Source: Janthinobacterium sp. GW456P | Lineage (GTDB): Bacteria; Pseudomonadota; Gammaproteobacteria; Burkholderiales; Burkholderiaceae_D | DNA length: 62,162 nt | Reading direction: 5' to 3' | NCBI RefSeq assembly: GCF_002127655.1 | Contig: NZ_NEHB01000011.1 | Span: 33,631 to 95,792, forward strand | In this document: positions 29,726 through 38,459 of the stretch, one piece after another | Layout: every line of letters begins with the position of its first letter | Numbering within the stretch: the stretch's first letter is position 1 | Notes under the pieces: generated by a model | What the model saw: the letters and a program-made list of their open reading frames with translations, nothing else | Databases searched by the model: none | What the model was told of the DNA's origin: nothing | Program-made: the position numbers and the translations under genes

Positions 29726-31056
29726 GCCTGCTCCTTGCGCTCGATTTCCGGTGATGGCAGCGCCTCTTCGCAATCGCCCTGCGCCTTGCCGGCCACGTAC
29801 CGGCATTCGCTTTTCAGGCTGCCATCTTCGCGCCAGCTACGGCTCCAGCCTTCGCGCCGGTCGTTCACGTACTCGATCGATTGCTCCGGCTTGCCGCTCG
29901 CGTACCAAGAACGCGACGTGCCCTGCTCGCGCAATTTCGCGTCCCACCGCCGCTCCAGCAACAGCACGCCTTGCGGGCTGTAGCGCTGCAGGCTCAGCAA
30001 GCCGCCATCGTCGGCATACTGCTGGCGGCTTTGCACCTTGCCGTCCGAATAGAATTCCAGCGCCTCGCCCGCGGGCAAATCATTGCGCAAGGTCATGGTG
30101 CTGCGCACGGCGCCATCAGCGTCATAGTTTGTCGTCAAACCATGGTATTTGCCATCCTTCATTGCGGAGCGGCTGGAAATGCTGCCATCAGGGAAATACG
30201 TGAGCATCTCGCCTTCGATCTTGCCGCCGCGCAGTACATAACTCGTGCTCGGCTTGCCGTTCGCATCGAATGTCTGCACGGGACCATCGATGCGCATGCC
30301 CCCGCGGTACACGCTGGCCTCGCGCAGCTTGCCCGTGGCGTGATATTGCTGGTGCGTGCCCTCCGGCAATCCATGGCGCCAGTCGCCGCGCGATTCCAGG
30401 CTGCCATCGCTGCGGTAACGGCTGGTGATGCCATGCTGCCGCCCTTGTCCATCCTGCGCCACCTGTTGCTCAATCTTGCCGTTCGGGTAATACGTGACAT
30501 AGCCCCCCACCAGCTCGCCCTGCGCGTAATCGGCGCGGTTGACCTGTCCCGACAGGCGCAGCTTGTGCCCGGCGACGCTGTAAATGTCCACCTTCCACGT
30601 GCCGGGCAGCTTGCCTTTGGGCAAGGGCAACAGCAGCACGTTCGGCGCCTTTTCCTGCTCGATGGGGAAGAAGCGTTCGTGCAGGTACAGCCGCGCCCGG
30701 CCATCGGCGCAGGTGGCTGGCGTGCAGGCGGCGATCTGGCGCACGATGGGCACGCTTGCATCTTCCGGGCACTCTTTCAGCGTGACGCGCATGGGCGTCT
30801 TGCTGCGGATCTGTCGGGCCAGTTCGGCTTTCAACGCTTCGTACGGCGCCTCGTCCAGATTGACGGAGCGGGCATCCATGCGTATCTGCTTGCCGCCGCA
30901 GGCCGTCATGCCTGCGATAGTGTACACATCGCCGCCTTCGCTATCGGGTTCGGCGGCCATACTGGCCAGCACCTGGCGCTGCACGATGTCCGCCTGCGCC
31001 ATGCCTGGGGTCAGCAAGGATGCGCCCAGCAGCGCGAATATCGTCTTGATTTTCAT
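29707..31056 (-). CDS. Exported YwqK/MORN-repeat protein, first paralogue
   Basis: 449 residues with a signal peptide (GMAQAD, cleaved near residue 22). It has the same architecture as its downstream neighbour: a cysteine-containing N-terminal domain (GMTACGGKQIRMDARSV; CTPATCADGRARLYL), then a domain ending LPGTWKVDIYSV, then tandem YYPNGKxxQ.../YxSDGKxxS repeats and a final SLKSECRYVAGKAQGDC. The pair clearly arose by tandem duplication. It begins 9 nt after the kinase gene, so it belongs to the same transcript. The function is unknown. The repeats form beta-hairpin solenoids that may bind a partner. Confidence 0.86.
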   Translation of the reverse strand: MKIKTIFALLGASLLTPGMAQADIVQRQVLASMAAEPDSEGGDVYTIAGMTACGGKQIRMDARSVNLDEAPYEALKAELARQIRSKTPMRVTLKECPEDASVPIVRQIAACTPATCADGRARLYLHERFFPIEQEKAPNVLLLPLPKGKLPGTWKVDIYSVAGHKLRLSGQVNRADYAQGELVGGYVTYYPNGKIEQQVAQDGQGRQHGITSRYRSDGSLESRGDWRHGLPEGTHQQYHATGKLREASVYRGGMRIDGPVQTFDANGKPSTSYVLRGGKIEGEMLTYFPDGSISSRSAMKDGKYHGLTTNYDADGAVRSTMTLRNDLPAGEALEFYSDGKVQSRQQYADDGGLLSLQRYSPQGVLLLERRWDAKLREQGTSRSWYASGKPEQSIEYVNDRREGWSRSWREDGSLKSECRYVAGKAQGDCEEALPSPEIERKEQAWRALN

Positions 31057-31065
31057 GCTATTCCT

Positions 31066-33402
31066 TTAATTTTCCGTCGTGGCGGCCACACCGGCCGGCA
31101 CAAAGCTGACCCGGCCGTTGCGGTAGCGCACCAGCACCACCACCTTGGCATCGCGCAGTTGACCGTGCTGCACGGCCGGCAAATAGGTCCAGCGCTTCAC
31201 GCTGTCGAGCAGCACCTTGTTCAACTGCGGTTCCATCGGCAACTCGGCCGCCGCATAGCTGAGCGTGCCGTCGGCGGCAATGGTCAGAGTCAAGCGGTTC
31301 TCACCCGTTGCATGCTGCTCGTCCAGCACGCCATAATCAACCGTCGTCATCGTCTCGCGCTGCACGCCGCCGACCTGGTCGCGCAAGGGCGGCATGGCCT
31401 TCAGCCTGGCCGCCAGCAGTGCGCCATCGGCCAGCGTCTTGTCCCAGCGCTTCTGGTAATCCCAGCCCTGAACCAGGCGCAGCATCTTGGCGTTCAAGTC
31501 CATGCGCTGCATCGTGCGCGCGACGCCATTGTCGGCCGCTTCGCCCGGTTCCGCCGGTACGGCGTTCTGCACCGCGTAACGGTAGGCCGTCAGCTGCGCC
31601 AGCGCCACCATGTTGACGGCATCGCGCTCGTCGCCGCCGCGCATCAGCGCCGTGGCCGCGATGCCCAGCCAGGCCGTGCCATCGGTCGGGCGCGCCCACA
31701 GGGCTTGCTCGAAGTACTGGCGTGCCGCCTGCGGTTCGTTCAGGCTCAGATGCATGCGGCCCATGGCCGCCGCCACCAGATGGTCGCGCGGGTTCGCTTG
31801 CAGCAGGTCAAGATAGTTAGCCACCAGCGTCGGCTCATAGCCAGGCACCCAGCCCAGGCCTTCCAGCAAGGACGCGCGCAGCTGCGCCTGGGTGCGGTCG
31901 CCGCCGTAAACAGGCGACTTTTGCTCTCCGGCACGGTACAACAGCTGCAAGCCCCGCGTGACGGCGTCATCGTCGCCCTTGCTGACCGCTTGCGACAGGC
32001 TGCGTACGGCCTTGCGCGCATCGGACGGCTGGAAACCGGCCGCCTTGCGGGGGCGCCAGCTGAATACTTCCAGGCCCGCAGCCTGCTCGGCTTGCGCCTG
32101 CAAGCTGGCCTTGTCCTTGACTTCATCGGGCGACGAGGTCCAGGCCGTAAAGCCGATCAGGAACAACACGATCAGCAGCACCACGACGGCCCAGCCCTTG
32201 CCCGTGATGCCGCCACCCGTGTTGCCCGCCACGGGAATGAAGACCGGTGCCTGGCCCGGCGCGGTGCGGCGTACGCTGCGCTGCTGCGGCAACGATGGTT
32301 GCAGCTGCATTTGCTGCGCCTGCACGGACGCTTGCGCGGCCGAGGCGATGACCTTGTCGCGCGCGCAGGCGGCGCAGCCCTGGCCCGCGAAATGCTGGTG
32401 CTCGGGATTGGCGGCGCACACGACGAGCTTGCCGCCGCTGCGCTGCGCGTAGCCGCGCAGCAATTGCGCCCAGTCGGCCGCCGAGGGCCGCTGCGGCTTC
32501 GGCGACGGCGAAAACGCACGGTCGAACATGGCGCGCAGCTCGGGCGGCATCAGCGCATGGCCGCTGGTGACGTTGGGCGCCAGCTGCTTGTGGCGTTTGA
32601 GGCCATACGCATAGCAGCCGTCGCGGATGCGCCCGGGAATATCGGTCGCCACTTGCGCACTATTCGGCCGTCCGCTGTACGGGTGGATGCCAAAGTTGAG
32701 CAATTGAAAAATGACGACGGCCAGGGCGAAGCGGTCCTGCGCCATTTCCGCGCCCGCCGGCATGCCCTTGCGCTGGAATTCCGGCGCCAGGTAGTCGGCC
32801 GTGAATTGCTCTGCCGGAAAACGCTCCGCATGGCCCTGGATGCTGAAGCCGTCGCAATCGAGCATGGCGATGTACAGCGAATCGCGGTAGAAGCGCAGGT
32901 TCACGGGTTTCAGATCGACCACATAATGCTGCTGCTGGTGCAGCGCATCGATGACGGCGGCCAGGTTGGCGGCCAGGGTCAGCTTGGGACCGAGTCCCGT
33001 GGGCAGGCCGGCCGCGCGCGCTTGCCGCTCCTGCATGATCTGTTCCAGCTCGGCCGTCTGCGCCATGTCCAGCAAGGGCATGACGAAACCGGTAAAGCCG
33101 CCCTGGCCGTCGAACACGGCTGCCTGCGGCCACGCGATCTGCACGTAGCGCTTGCCGTTTTCCAGCTGGTCCGGCAATTCCGGTGTCAGCTCCAGCATCG
33201 CTTCGAGCTTGCGCCGGTTGGCGGCCCGGTCCAGGTGCGGGTGGTACAGCTTGGCCACCTGCGCGGGCGCGCCGGGCAACAGGTACACGCTGCCCGCGCC
33301 GCCGCTTTTAATCAGCTTGCCCAGTACCAGACTGCGGACCTTATCCAGCCAAATTTTTCCACCCGGAACGAGGCCAGGTGTCACGCCCTGCTTCTTGCTC
33401 AT
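31066..33402 (-). CDS. Transmembrane Ser/Thr kinase with Zn-ribbon-like cysteines, TPR and TonB-C-like tail (TerY-P triad kinase)
   Basis: 778 residues. The kinase domain spans about 20-310: glycine loop SGGAGSVY, K51, catalytic YVVDLKPVN with D163, K165 and N168, metal site LDCDGF at 181-186, and APE at 206-208. A cysteine/histidine cluster follows (C329, H335, H337, C343, C346). One membrane helix (about 403-421) leads to a TPR-like helical region and a C-terminal TonB/AgmX-like domain (LTLTIAADGTLSYAA, VKRWTYLPA). The predicted topology puts the kinase in the cytoplasm and the tail in the periplasm. It overlaps the PP2C gene by 4 nt. It resembles YegI-type kinases of TerY-P triads. Confidence 0.85.
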   Translation of the reverse strand: MSKKQGVTPGLVPGGKIWLDKVRSLVLGKLIKSGGAGSVYLLPGAPAQVAKLYHPHLDRAANRRKLEAMLELTPELPDQLENGKRYVQIAWPQAAVFDGQGGFTGFVMPLLDMAQTAELEQIMQERQARAAGLPTGLGPKLTLAANLAAVIDALHQQQHYVVDLKPVNLRFYRDSLYIAMLDCDGFSIQGHAERFPAEQFTADYLAPEFQRKGMPAGAEMAQDRFALAVVIFQLLNFGIHPYSGRPNSAQVATDIPGRIRDGCYAYGLKRHKQLAPNVTSGHALMPPELRAMFDRAFSPSPKPQRPSAADWAQLLRGYAQRSGGKLVVCAANPEHQHFAGQGCAACARDKVIASAAQASVQAQQMQLQPSLPQQRSVRRTAPGQAPVFIPVAGNTGGGITGKGWAVVVLLIVLFLIGFTAWTSSPDEVKDKASLQAQAEQAAGLEVFSWRPRKAAGFQPSDARKAVRSLSQAVSKGDDDAVTRGLQLLYRAGEQKSPVYGGDRTQAQLRASLLEGLGWVPGYEPTLVANYLDLLQANPRDHLVAAAMGRMHLSLNEPQAARQYFEQALWARPTDGTAWLGIAATALMRGGDERDAVNMVALAQLTAYRYAVQNAVPAEPGEAADNGVARTMQRMDLNAKMLRLVQGWDYQKRWDKTLADGALLAARLKAMPPLRDQVGGVQRETMTTVDYGVLDEQHATGENRLTLTIAADGTLSYAAAELPMEPQLNKVLLDSVKRWTYLPAVQHGQLRDAKVVVLVRYRNGRVSFVPAGVAATTEN

Positions 33403-34157
33403 GCGCGCAAGGCCAGCAGCAAGGTCTTGTCGTCGCCCGTGATCTGGTGCGTGCGCGGGTCGGCCAAGGTGGATGCCAGCGCCGCATTGCCCAGCTCGAT
33501 GCTGTCGACCGTGCGCAGATAGCCTTGCACGGCATCCATGAACGGCGCGTACAGCGCCCCATTGTTCTTGCTCATGGCAAAGGGCATGCAGCCGTCCGAC
33601 ATCAGCACCACGCCGCGCGCGGACTGGGGAATCGCAAGCAGGCGCAGCTGTTCGCGCCAGCGCTCGCCGCTAAGGAAATATGTTTCGTTCGCGTATTCGC
33701 CGTTGGCGGGCAGCGAGATCAGTTCGCCACCATCGGCCAGCTGCGCCACGCCCAGGCCATCGCCCAGGTGGAAGAAGAAGCCGCCCTCTTGCCCCATCAC
33801 CACGCCCACGACCGTGCTGGCGTAGTCATCGAGGGTGGCACTGGCGGCGCGGGCGATGTCCTCGAGCGCGGTGCGGATCTGCGCCAGGGCGGCCGCCAGC
33901 GCGCCGTCGCGCAAATTCTGCACGGTGGCGCCCTGCTCCAGCCGTCCGGCCAGCGCCTGCACGGTCTGCGTGGCAACAAACTGCGCGCCCTGCTCGCTGA
34001 GACGGGCCGAACCGGCACCATCGCAAACGACGGCCACCAGTACCCCGTTGACCTCGGCGTACGCGTGCGCATCCTGGCAAGCAATGTCCTTGTCCAGGTG
34101 CGCCTTGCCCGTGACGGAGGCGCCGAATACGCGCCAGTGCTGCTGTGCTGCTGCCAT
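33399..34157 (-). CDS. PP2C-family Ser/Thr phosphatase (TerY-P triad)
   Basis: 252 residues, a single PP2C domain: KDIACQDAHAY with D29, VAVVCDGAGSA with D46-G47, FFFHLGDGLGV, LLMSDGC-like (VVLMSDGCMPF) and GDDKTLLLALR. These residues should bind two metal ions. It is the expected counterpart of the adjacent kinase, reversing its phosphorylation. It resembles E. coli YegK. It lies 1 nt from the VWA gene stop and overlaps the kinase start by 4 nt. Confidence 0.88.
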   Translation of the reverse strand: MAAAQQHWRVFGASVTGKAHLDKDIACQDAHAYAEVNGVLVAVVCDGAGSARLSEQGAQFVATQTVQALAGRLEQGATVQNLRDGALAAALAQIRTALEDIARAASATLDDYASTVVGVVMGQEGGFFFHLGDGLGVAQLADGGELISLPANGEYANETYFLSGERWREQLRLLAIPQSARGVVLMSDGCMPFAMSKNNGALYAPFMDAVQGYLRTVDSIELGNAALASTLADPRTHQITGDDKTLLLALRA

Positions 34158-34158
34158 C

Positions 34159-34842
34159 TCAGGTGCTGACGACGGACCAGCCGTCCGTCGACGCCAGTTG
34201 CGCCTGCGCGCCGGGACGCGATTGCGACACCACTTGCATGCTGGCGCTCAGCCACAGGAACAGTTCGCGGAACTGCAAGCCTTTCAACTGCTTCACGCCC
34301 CGCTCGCCCCGGCTGGAAAATTCGCCCAGGGTATCGATATTCGCGTTGTCGCCCACGGCGATGGGGAAGATCGCCACCTTGTTCGACTGTTCCGCCGCGC
34401 GCGCCTGCTCGGCGCCATGCTGCCAGCGGTCCGTCGGTTCGCCGTCGGACATCAAAAACAGCCACGGCCGCGTGTATGCCACGCCCGCCTGGCGGAAGCG
34501 CTGCTTTTCCTGCTCGATCTCGGTCAAGGCCAGCTCGACGGCCGCGCCGGTCGGCGTGGTGCCGTTCGCTTCCAAGCGGGGCGCCGTGAAATCCATGGCG
34601 TCGCACCAGTTGCTGGCCACCACGGCTTCGTCATGCGCGCCATATTGAATCACCAGGATGCGCACGCGCTTGGCGGCGATCACGTCGGACTTGAGTTCCT
34701 GCTCCAGCAAGGCCAGGCCCTCGTTGAGCAGCGAGACGGGCTCGCCGTCCATGCTGCCGGAGCAGTCCAGCACGAGCACCAATGGCGTGCGTTGTTCGGT
34801 GTTGTCGACCAGGGCGACGTCGGGAATCATTATGGAAGTCAT
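34159..34842 (-). CDS. von Willebrand factor A domain protein, TerY/YegL-like
   Basis: 227 residues, one VWA domain with an intact MIDAS site: D26, S28 and S30 in VLDCSGSMDG, a threonine in TTPTGAAVEL, and an aspartate in LMSDGEPTDRW. In TerY-P systems this protein is the metal-dependent scaffold whose interactions are set by the kinase and phosphatase. It is the first gene of the five-gene operon. No clear ribosome site precedes the ATG. Confidence 0.88.
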   Translation of the reverse strand: MTSIMIPDVALVDNTEQRTPLVLVLDCSGSMDGEPVSLLNEGLALLEQELKSDVIAAKRVRILVIQYGAHDEAVVASNWCDAMDFTAPRLEANGTTPTGAAVELALTEIEQEKQRFRQAGVAYTRPWLFLMSDGEPTDRWQHGAEQARAAEQSNKVAIFPIAVGDNANIDTLGEFSSRGERGVKQLKGLQFRELFLWLSASMQVVSQSRPGAQAQLASTDGWSVVST

Positions 34843-35130
34843 GTAATTTTGATAGAGTTGCGAAATAGCTTAGCCCCGAAGCTTACCCTATGGATATGTT
34901 TTCCATGTGTCCGATTGCTTCGGATGCTATAGCGAGCGGTCAAAATCGCCATTTTTCCGGGATTTTTTGTCCCCGACCCGTGCCGCCTGCCAGTTTCCTT
35001 GTCCACGCCCATCGGGCGCCTGATAACACCGCGAACTTGCCCTGAAAGCAACAACCTCGTACACTGAACCATTCCAGCCCTGCAGTAGCGGCCGGGAACA
35101 GATAGGTGGCTACTAAATTTAAGGTTAGTA

Positions 35131-35676
35131 ATGAAGAAAATCGTTGCGGCACTTCTGCTGTTTATTTCCCCTTTCACGGCTGGCGCTTCTCCTAAAGCGT
35201 CCGAATTGGCTACCGCGCAGGTCGTTGACCAGTTCGTTCAAGGCTGTTTTATGAACTTCCCCTATCCTGAAAAATTCAAGGCTTGGTTAGCACGGCCGGG
35301 CTTTCAAAGGCTTTCAAGCATCGATGCGGCAGCATATCTGGGGGCTTACTCTGGTAATGCCTGGAACGTGCAACTCGACAACTCTCGTTTTGTCCTGACG
35401 AGTATCGGCGAGAGCGCATGCAATGTCTTTGCAAATGACTTGGACGCGTCGATGACCAGGAATCTGGTGGTCGGCTTTCTGGATTATTTGAAGACCCAGG
35501 GGGCCACCTACCAATCGAGGATTGTCACGCCGGCCAGTGCGACTGCAGGCCTATCGAGCACGAGCTATGCGGTATCGATGAACGGCCAAGTCATCATGCA
35601 TTTGACTTTGACCATTGCTGCACCTGGCGCCCATCCGTTCCAGGTTGCACTGACGGCTGCCAGAGCGGAAACTTGA
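35131..35676 (+). CDS. Small exported protein, NMCC_0638-like
   Basis: 181 residues with a signal peptide (cleavage near TAGAS, residue 19). The mature part has QFVQGCFMNFPYPEKFKAWLA, then GNAWNVQLDNSRFVLTSIGESACNVFANDLD, a two-cysteine pattern I associate from memory with the NMCC_0638 family of periplasmic (lipo)proteins. The function is unknown. AAGG lies 6 nt before the ATG. It is divergent from the VWA operon across about 290 bp and appears monocistronic. Confidence 0.75.
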   Translation: MKKIVAALLLFISPFTAGASPKASELATAQVVDQFVQGCFMNFPYPEKFKAWLARPGFQRLSSIDAAAYLGAYSGNAWNVQLDNSRFVLTSIGESACNVFANDLDASMTRNLVVGFLDYLKTQGATYQSRIVTPASATAGLSSTSYAVSMNGQVIMHLTLTIAAPGAHPFQVALTAARAET

Positions 35677-35991
35677 TCGTTGCACGCGAACGTCACAGGC
35701 CGCGCTCGGCCCAAAGAGGTTGGTGACCTTGTGTTCATGCCACGGATGCAAAATCCCGCATGCTCCTGGAACGCCTGGTTGCCAAAAGTTCGTAACGGAC
35801 ATCGGCAATCCGCTTCAGCGCCGCATTGCAGTAACGACATGTTTGTACTATCTTGATAGTTGCCCAGGCCAGATGGCAGCAACGGCCCCGCCTCACGAAG
35901 GCGGGACAGATCGCTGTGCAACACCGCCCTTACCCAGTTCCGCACCTGCACGCCTGCGGCACGCTGATGGAATCAGTCTATGAGGGCAAGC
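35677..35991. other. Intergenic region without a recognised gene
   Basis: About 315 bp. The short open frames here look like noise. A 7-bp perfect hairpin (CCCGCCT/AGGCGGG, 35887-35905) is present without a T-run. No convincing promoter or RNA gene was seen. Confidence 0.5.
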
Positions 35992-36726
35992 ATGGGAACA
36001 GGTACAGCAAACGCGGATGTGGGCCGACTGATCGCCGCCCTGTACGAGACGGCTTGCGGCACGGATGACTGGCCGGGACTCGACGGCGCAGCCCTGAGCA
36101 GCCGGCAATGGCAGGAACTCCTGCCGTATCTGCAACGCGCCCTGTGCCTGCAACAGCGCCTGCGCGAGGCGCAACTGGCCAGCCGCTGCGCGCTGGCGGC
36201 GCTCGACGCCATGGGTGCCGCCGTGCTGGTACTCGACGCGGACCTGGCGCTGCGCTTCGCCACGCCCGCCGGCCATGCCTTGCATGCGGCGCAACTTGCC
36301 CACGCCGCGCCGCCCGCCCTCGTGCGCGCCGTGCGCCTCGTCATCGCCAGCGCCGGCGCCGCGCCGCAATGCCAGTCGCTGCGCCTGGCGCGCAAGCAGC
36401 AAACGCCGCTGGCCCTGACAGTCACCCTGCTTGGCGCCTGCCCGCCCCCATGCGCGCTGCTGATCGCGCGCGATCCCGCACAAGCGAGCACGTCCGTTAA
36501 TGCCTTGCGCCAGCTGTTCGACTTGACGCAAGCCGAAGCGCTGGTGTGCAAGGCCCTGGCGCAAGGGGCCACCATCGAGGAAATCGCCGCGCGCTGCGGC
36601 ATCAGCGTCAACACCGTCAAGACCCATCTGCATCACACCTATCTGAAAACGGACACGCGGCGCCAGGGCGAGCTGATCGCGCTGATCCACGGCGCCACGG
36701 CGCACCTGGCCGTGCTCGACGCATGA
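35992..36726 (+). CDS. LuxR-type HTH transcriptional regulator
   Basis: 244 residues. The N-terminal two thirds look PAS-like (MGAAVLVLDADLALRFATPAGHAL) and the C-terminus is a LuxR/GerE HTH (LTQAEALVCKALAQGATIEE, then GISVNTVKTHLHHTYLKT). I chose the ATG at 35992 because AGGG lies just upstream; an in-frame ATG at 35980 is the alternative. It precedes a cluster of small exported proteins in the same direction, with a gap of about 180 nt, and is a plausible regulator of them. Confidence 0.85.
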   Translation: MGTGTANADVGRLIAALYETACGTDDWPGLDGAALSSRQWQELLPYLQRALCLQQRLREAQLASRCALAALDAMGAAVLVLDADLALRFATPAGHALHAAQLAHAAPPALVRAVRLVIASAGAAPQCQSLRLARKQQTPLALTVTLLGACPPPCALLIARDPAQASTSVNALRQLFDLTQAEALVCKALAQGATIEEIAARCGISVNTVKTHLHHTYLKTDTRRQGELIALIHGATAHLAVLDA

Positions 36727-36907
36727 GGCCGCGTCATCCGATCGGATGATGTACAGGACAACTTGCCTGCCTACACTGGCAACACCGGCCGCCCGCACCT
36801 TGCCAGTGTCACCACGGCGCGTGCGGACCAGCCGGTTTGATTTCCCTGATATCGACAATCGCCGCGTCGGCAGCGGCCGGCACCAACGTTCAAGGATGGG
36901 TAGAAAA

Positions 36908-37357
36908 ATGAAAACATGGATCCTCGCCGGCACCCTGGGCATCTGCGCCCTGCTGGCAAATGCGCAATCACTCCCCGACAGCCAGACCGTCGTCATTCCA
37001 GGCGGACGCCTGCAGACGATCGAACTGCCGGCCCACCGGCACTTCATGAGTGCGCAAGATTTTTCTCCGTTCCGCGGCGGCTATGAGCTGTCGAACGGCC
37101 AGGTGCTCCACCTGCGCAATATCGGCAGCGTCGGCGCCATCATGTATGCGCGCATCGACGACCAGGAGGAACACCGCATCGTTGCCAGCGGCAGCAACAG
37201 CTTCGTGGCGCTGGACCGTCAACTGGCCATGCGCATCGACTTGCGCGACGATGGCAGCGTGGGCGGCGAAGTGCTGATGCTGGTGCCGGCCGAAAAACTG
37301 GCCAGCGGCGACATCGTGCCGGCCCACGTGCAAAGCATGGGCCTGGCGTTGCGTTAA
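36908..37357 (+). CDS. Small exported protein, paralogous pair member A
   Basis: 149 residues with a signal peptide (LLANAQS, cleaved near residue 19). The mature domain is shared with the gene at 37919: YELSNGQVLHL, MYARIDDQEEHRIVA, FVALDRQLAMRID, DDGSVGGEVLM and VQSMGLALR. I do not recognise the family; it looks like a small beta-rich domain. I chose the ATG at 36908 because it begins the signal peptide, with AAGGA about 12 nt upstream. The stop overlaps the next ATG by one base (TAATG). Confidence 0.75.
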   Translation: MKTWILAGTLGICALLANAQSLPDSQTVVIPGGRLQTIELPAHRHFMSAQDFSPFRGGYELSNGQVLHLRNIGSVGAIMYARIDDQEEHRIVASGSNSFVALDRQLAMRIDLRDDGSVGGEVLMLVPAEKLASGDIVPAHVQSMGLALR

Positions 37358-37782
37358 TGCGGCAAACCGCTTCCACATGGGGGGCAGCCGTGCGTAAACA
37401 GTACTCCGTGCAACAGCAAAACGCGCTGACCCTGGCCGCCATCAAACAGACGGCGGCCTGGTGGCGCGCGCGGCCCTTGCCCGACGCCCTGCGCGATTGC
37501 GCGGCCAGCCATGGCGTGGCGCTGGGCGCGGCCCTCATGCTCGACCTGCGGCTGGCTTTTCCTGGCATGCCCGCCGTGTACGGCAGGCTGCTGAGCGCCG
37601 AGGGGCACTTCATCCATTTCGAGATGGATCTGGACGACGACTTGCGCCCTCTGCCCGGCAGCGTGCAGTGGCAGGACATCAGCGCAGCCTATCTGCGTGC
37701 CGCACACAAGCGCGGCACGGGCGCGGGCTATGGCGTGCTGTGCCAGGAGGTTCTACAGGAAATGAATCACGCTGCGCGCTAG
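37357..37782 (+). CDS. Uncharacterised small protein between two paralogues
   Basis: 141 residues without a clear signal peptide. Distinct stretches are QQNALTLAAIKQTAAWWRARPLPDALRD, AALMLDLRLAFPGMPAVYGRLLSAEGHFIHFEMDLDDD and VQWQDISAAYLRAAHKRGTGAGYG. The start is coupled to the upstream stop (TAATG), and a GTG at 37390 is possible. I do not recognise the family. Because it is coupled to an exported protein it may act with it, but nothing in the sequence shows how. Confidence 0.62.
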   Translation: MRQTASTWGAAVRKQYSVQQQNALTLAAIKQTAAWWRARPLPDALRDCAASHGVALGAALMLDLRLAFPGMPAVYGRLLSAEGHFIHFEMDLDDDLRPLPGSVQWQDISAAYLRAAHKRGTGAGYGVLCQEVLQEMNHAAR

Positions 37783-37918
37783 CCCGCCAAGCAACATATC
37801 CGGGCCGATCTCCACCGAATGAACGATGCGCCACGCCACACCTGCGCCTAGACTGGTTGCTGCCCCATGCCCGCGCGCGGCATGCGCCAGGGGGCCATCA
37901 ACCGACAAGGACAAGGCC

Positions 37919-38362
37919 ATGAAAACCATCATCCTGGGCACGCTCCTGTGCCTCGCTGCCGCCAGTACGGCAGCCACTGCGCAGACCCTGCCGCCGGAGC
38001 ACACCGTCACCGTGCCGGGCAACGTGCTGCGCATCGACGTGCCCGAACACCCGCGCTACATGATGCGCCAGGATCTCAAGAAATTCGCCGGTTCCTATGA
38101 GCTGTCGAATGGCGACACCCTGGAACTGCGCCTTGCTGGCGCCCTCATGTATGCGCGTATCGGCAAGCGGGAAGAACACCGCATCATCGCCACCGACCGC
38201 AACGCCTTCGTCGCGCTGGACCGCCAGTTGAAAGTGCGCATCGACCACCACGACGACGGCAGCGTGGATGGCGAACTGGTGATGGTGGTGCCGTCGCAGA
38301 CTCTGTCGGACGGCGCCAGCGTGCCCTCGCAAGTGCAAAGCATCGGTCTGGCGTCGCGCTGA
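37919..38362 (+). CDS. Small exported protein, paralogous pair member B
   Basis: 147 residues with a signal peptide (STAATAQT, cleaved near residue 22). Paralogue of the protein at 36908: YELSNGDTLEL, ALMYARIGKREEHRIIA, FVALDRQLKVRIDHHDDGSVDGELVMVVP and VQSIGLASR. AAGGACAAGG immediately precedes the ATG. Probably a local duplication with the 141-residue gene lying between the copies. The function is unknown. Confidence 0.75.
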   Translation: MKTIILGTLLCLAAASTAATAQTLPPEHTVTVPGNVLRIDVPEHPRYMMRQDLKKFAGSYELSNGDTLELRLAGALMYARIGKREEHRIIATDRNAFVALDRQLKVRIDHHDDGSVDGELVMVVPSQTLSDGASVPSQVQSIGLASR

Positions 38363-38459
38363 GATGGGGGACACCTTGCCAGCGTGCGTGAACAGGAAAC
38401 ATTGCGTGCTATGATCGCCGCCATTTCCTTAAACGAATGGCAACGGCCCATGGAGCGCA

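Noticed and set aside
28358..31056. Toxin-antitoxin reading of the YwqK-like genes
   Set aside because: The name YwqK antitoxin comes from the repeat type. Both proteins carry signal peptides and no toxin gene is adjacent.
29881..33522. 1213-codon open frame on the plus strand
   Set aside because: Antisense to the kinase and YwqK-repeat genes. The translation is Ala/Arg/Gln/His-rich with no domain.
35720..35983. 87-codon plus-strand frame upstream of the LuxR gene
   Set aside because: No ribosome site, cysteine/proline-rich random composition, and it runs into the regulator start region.
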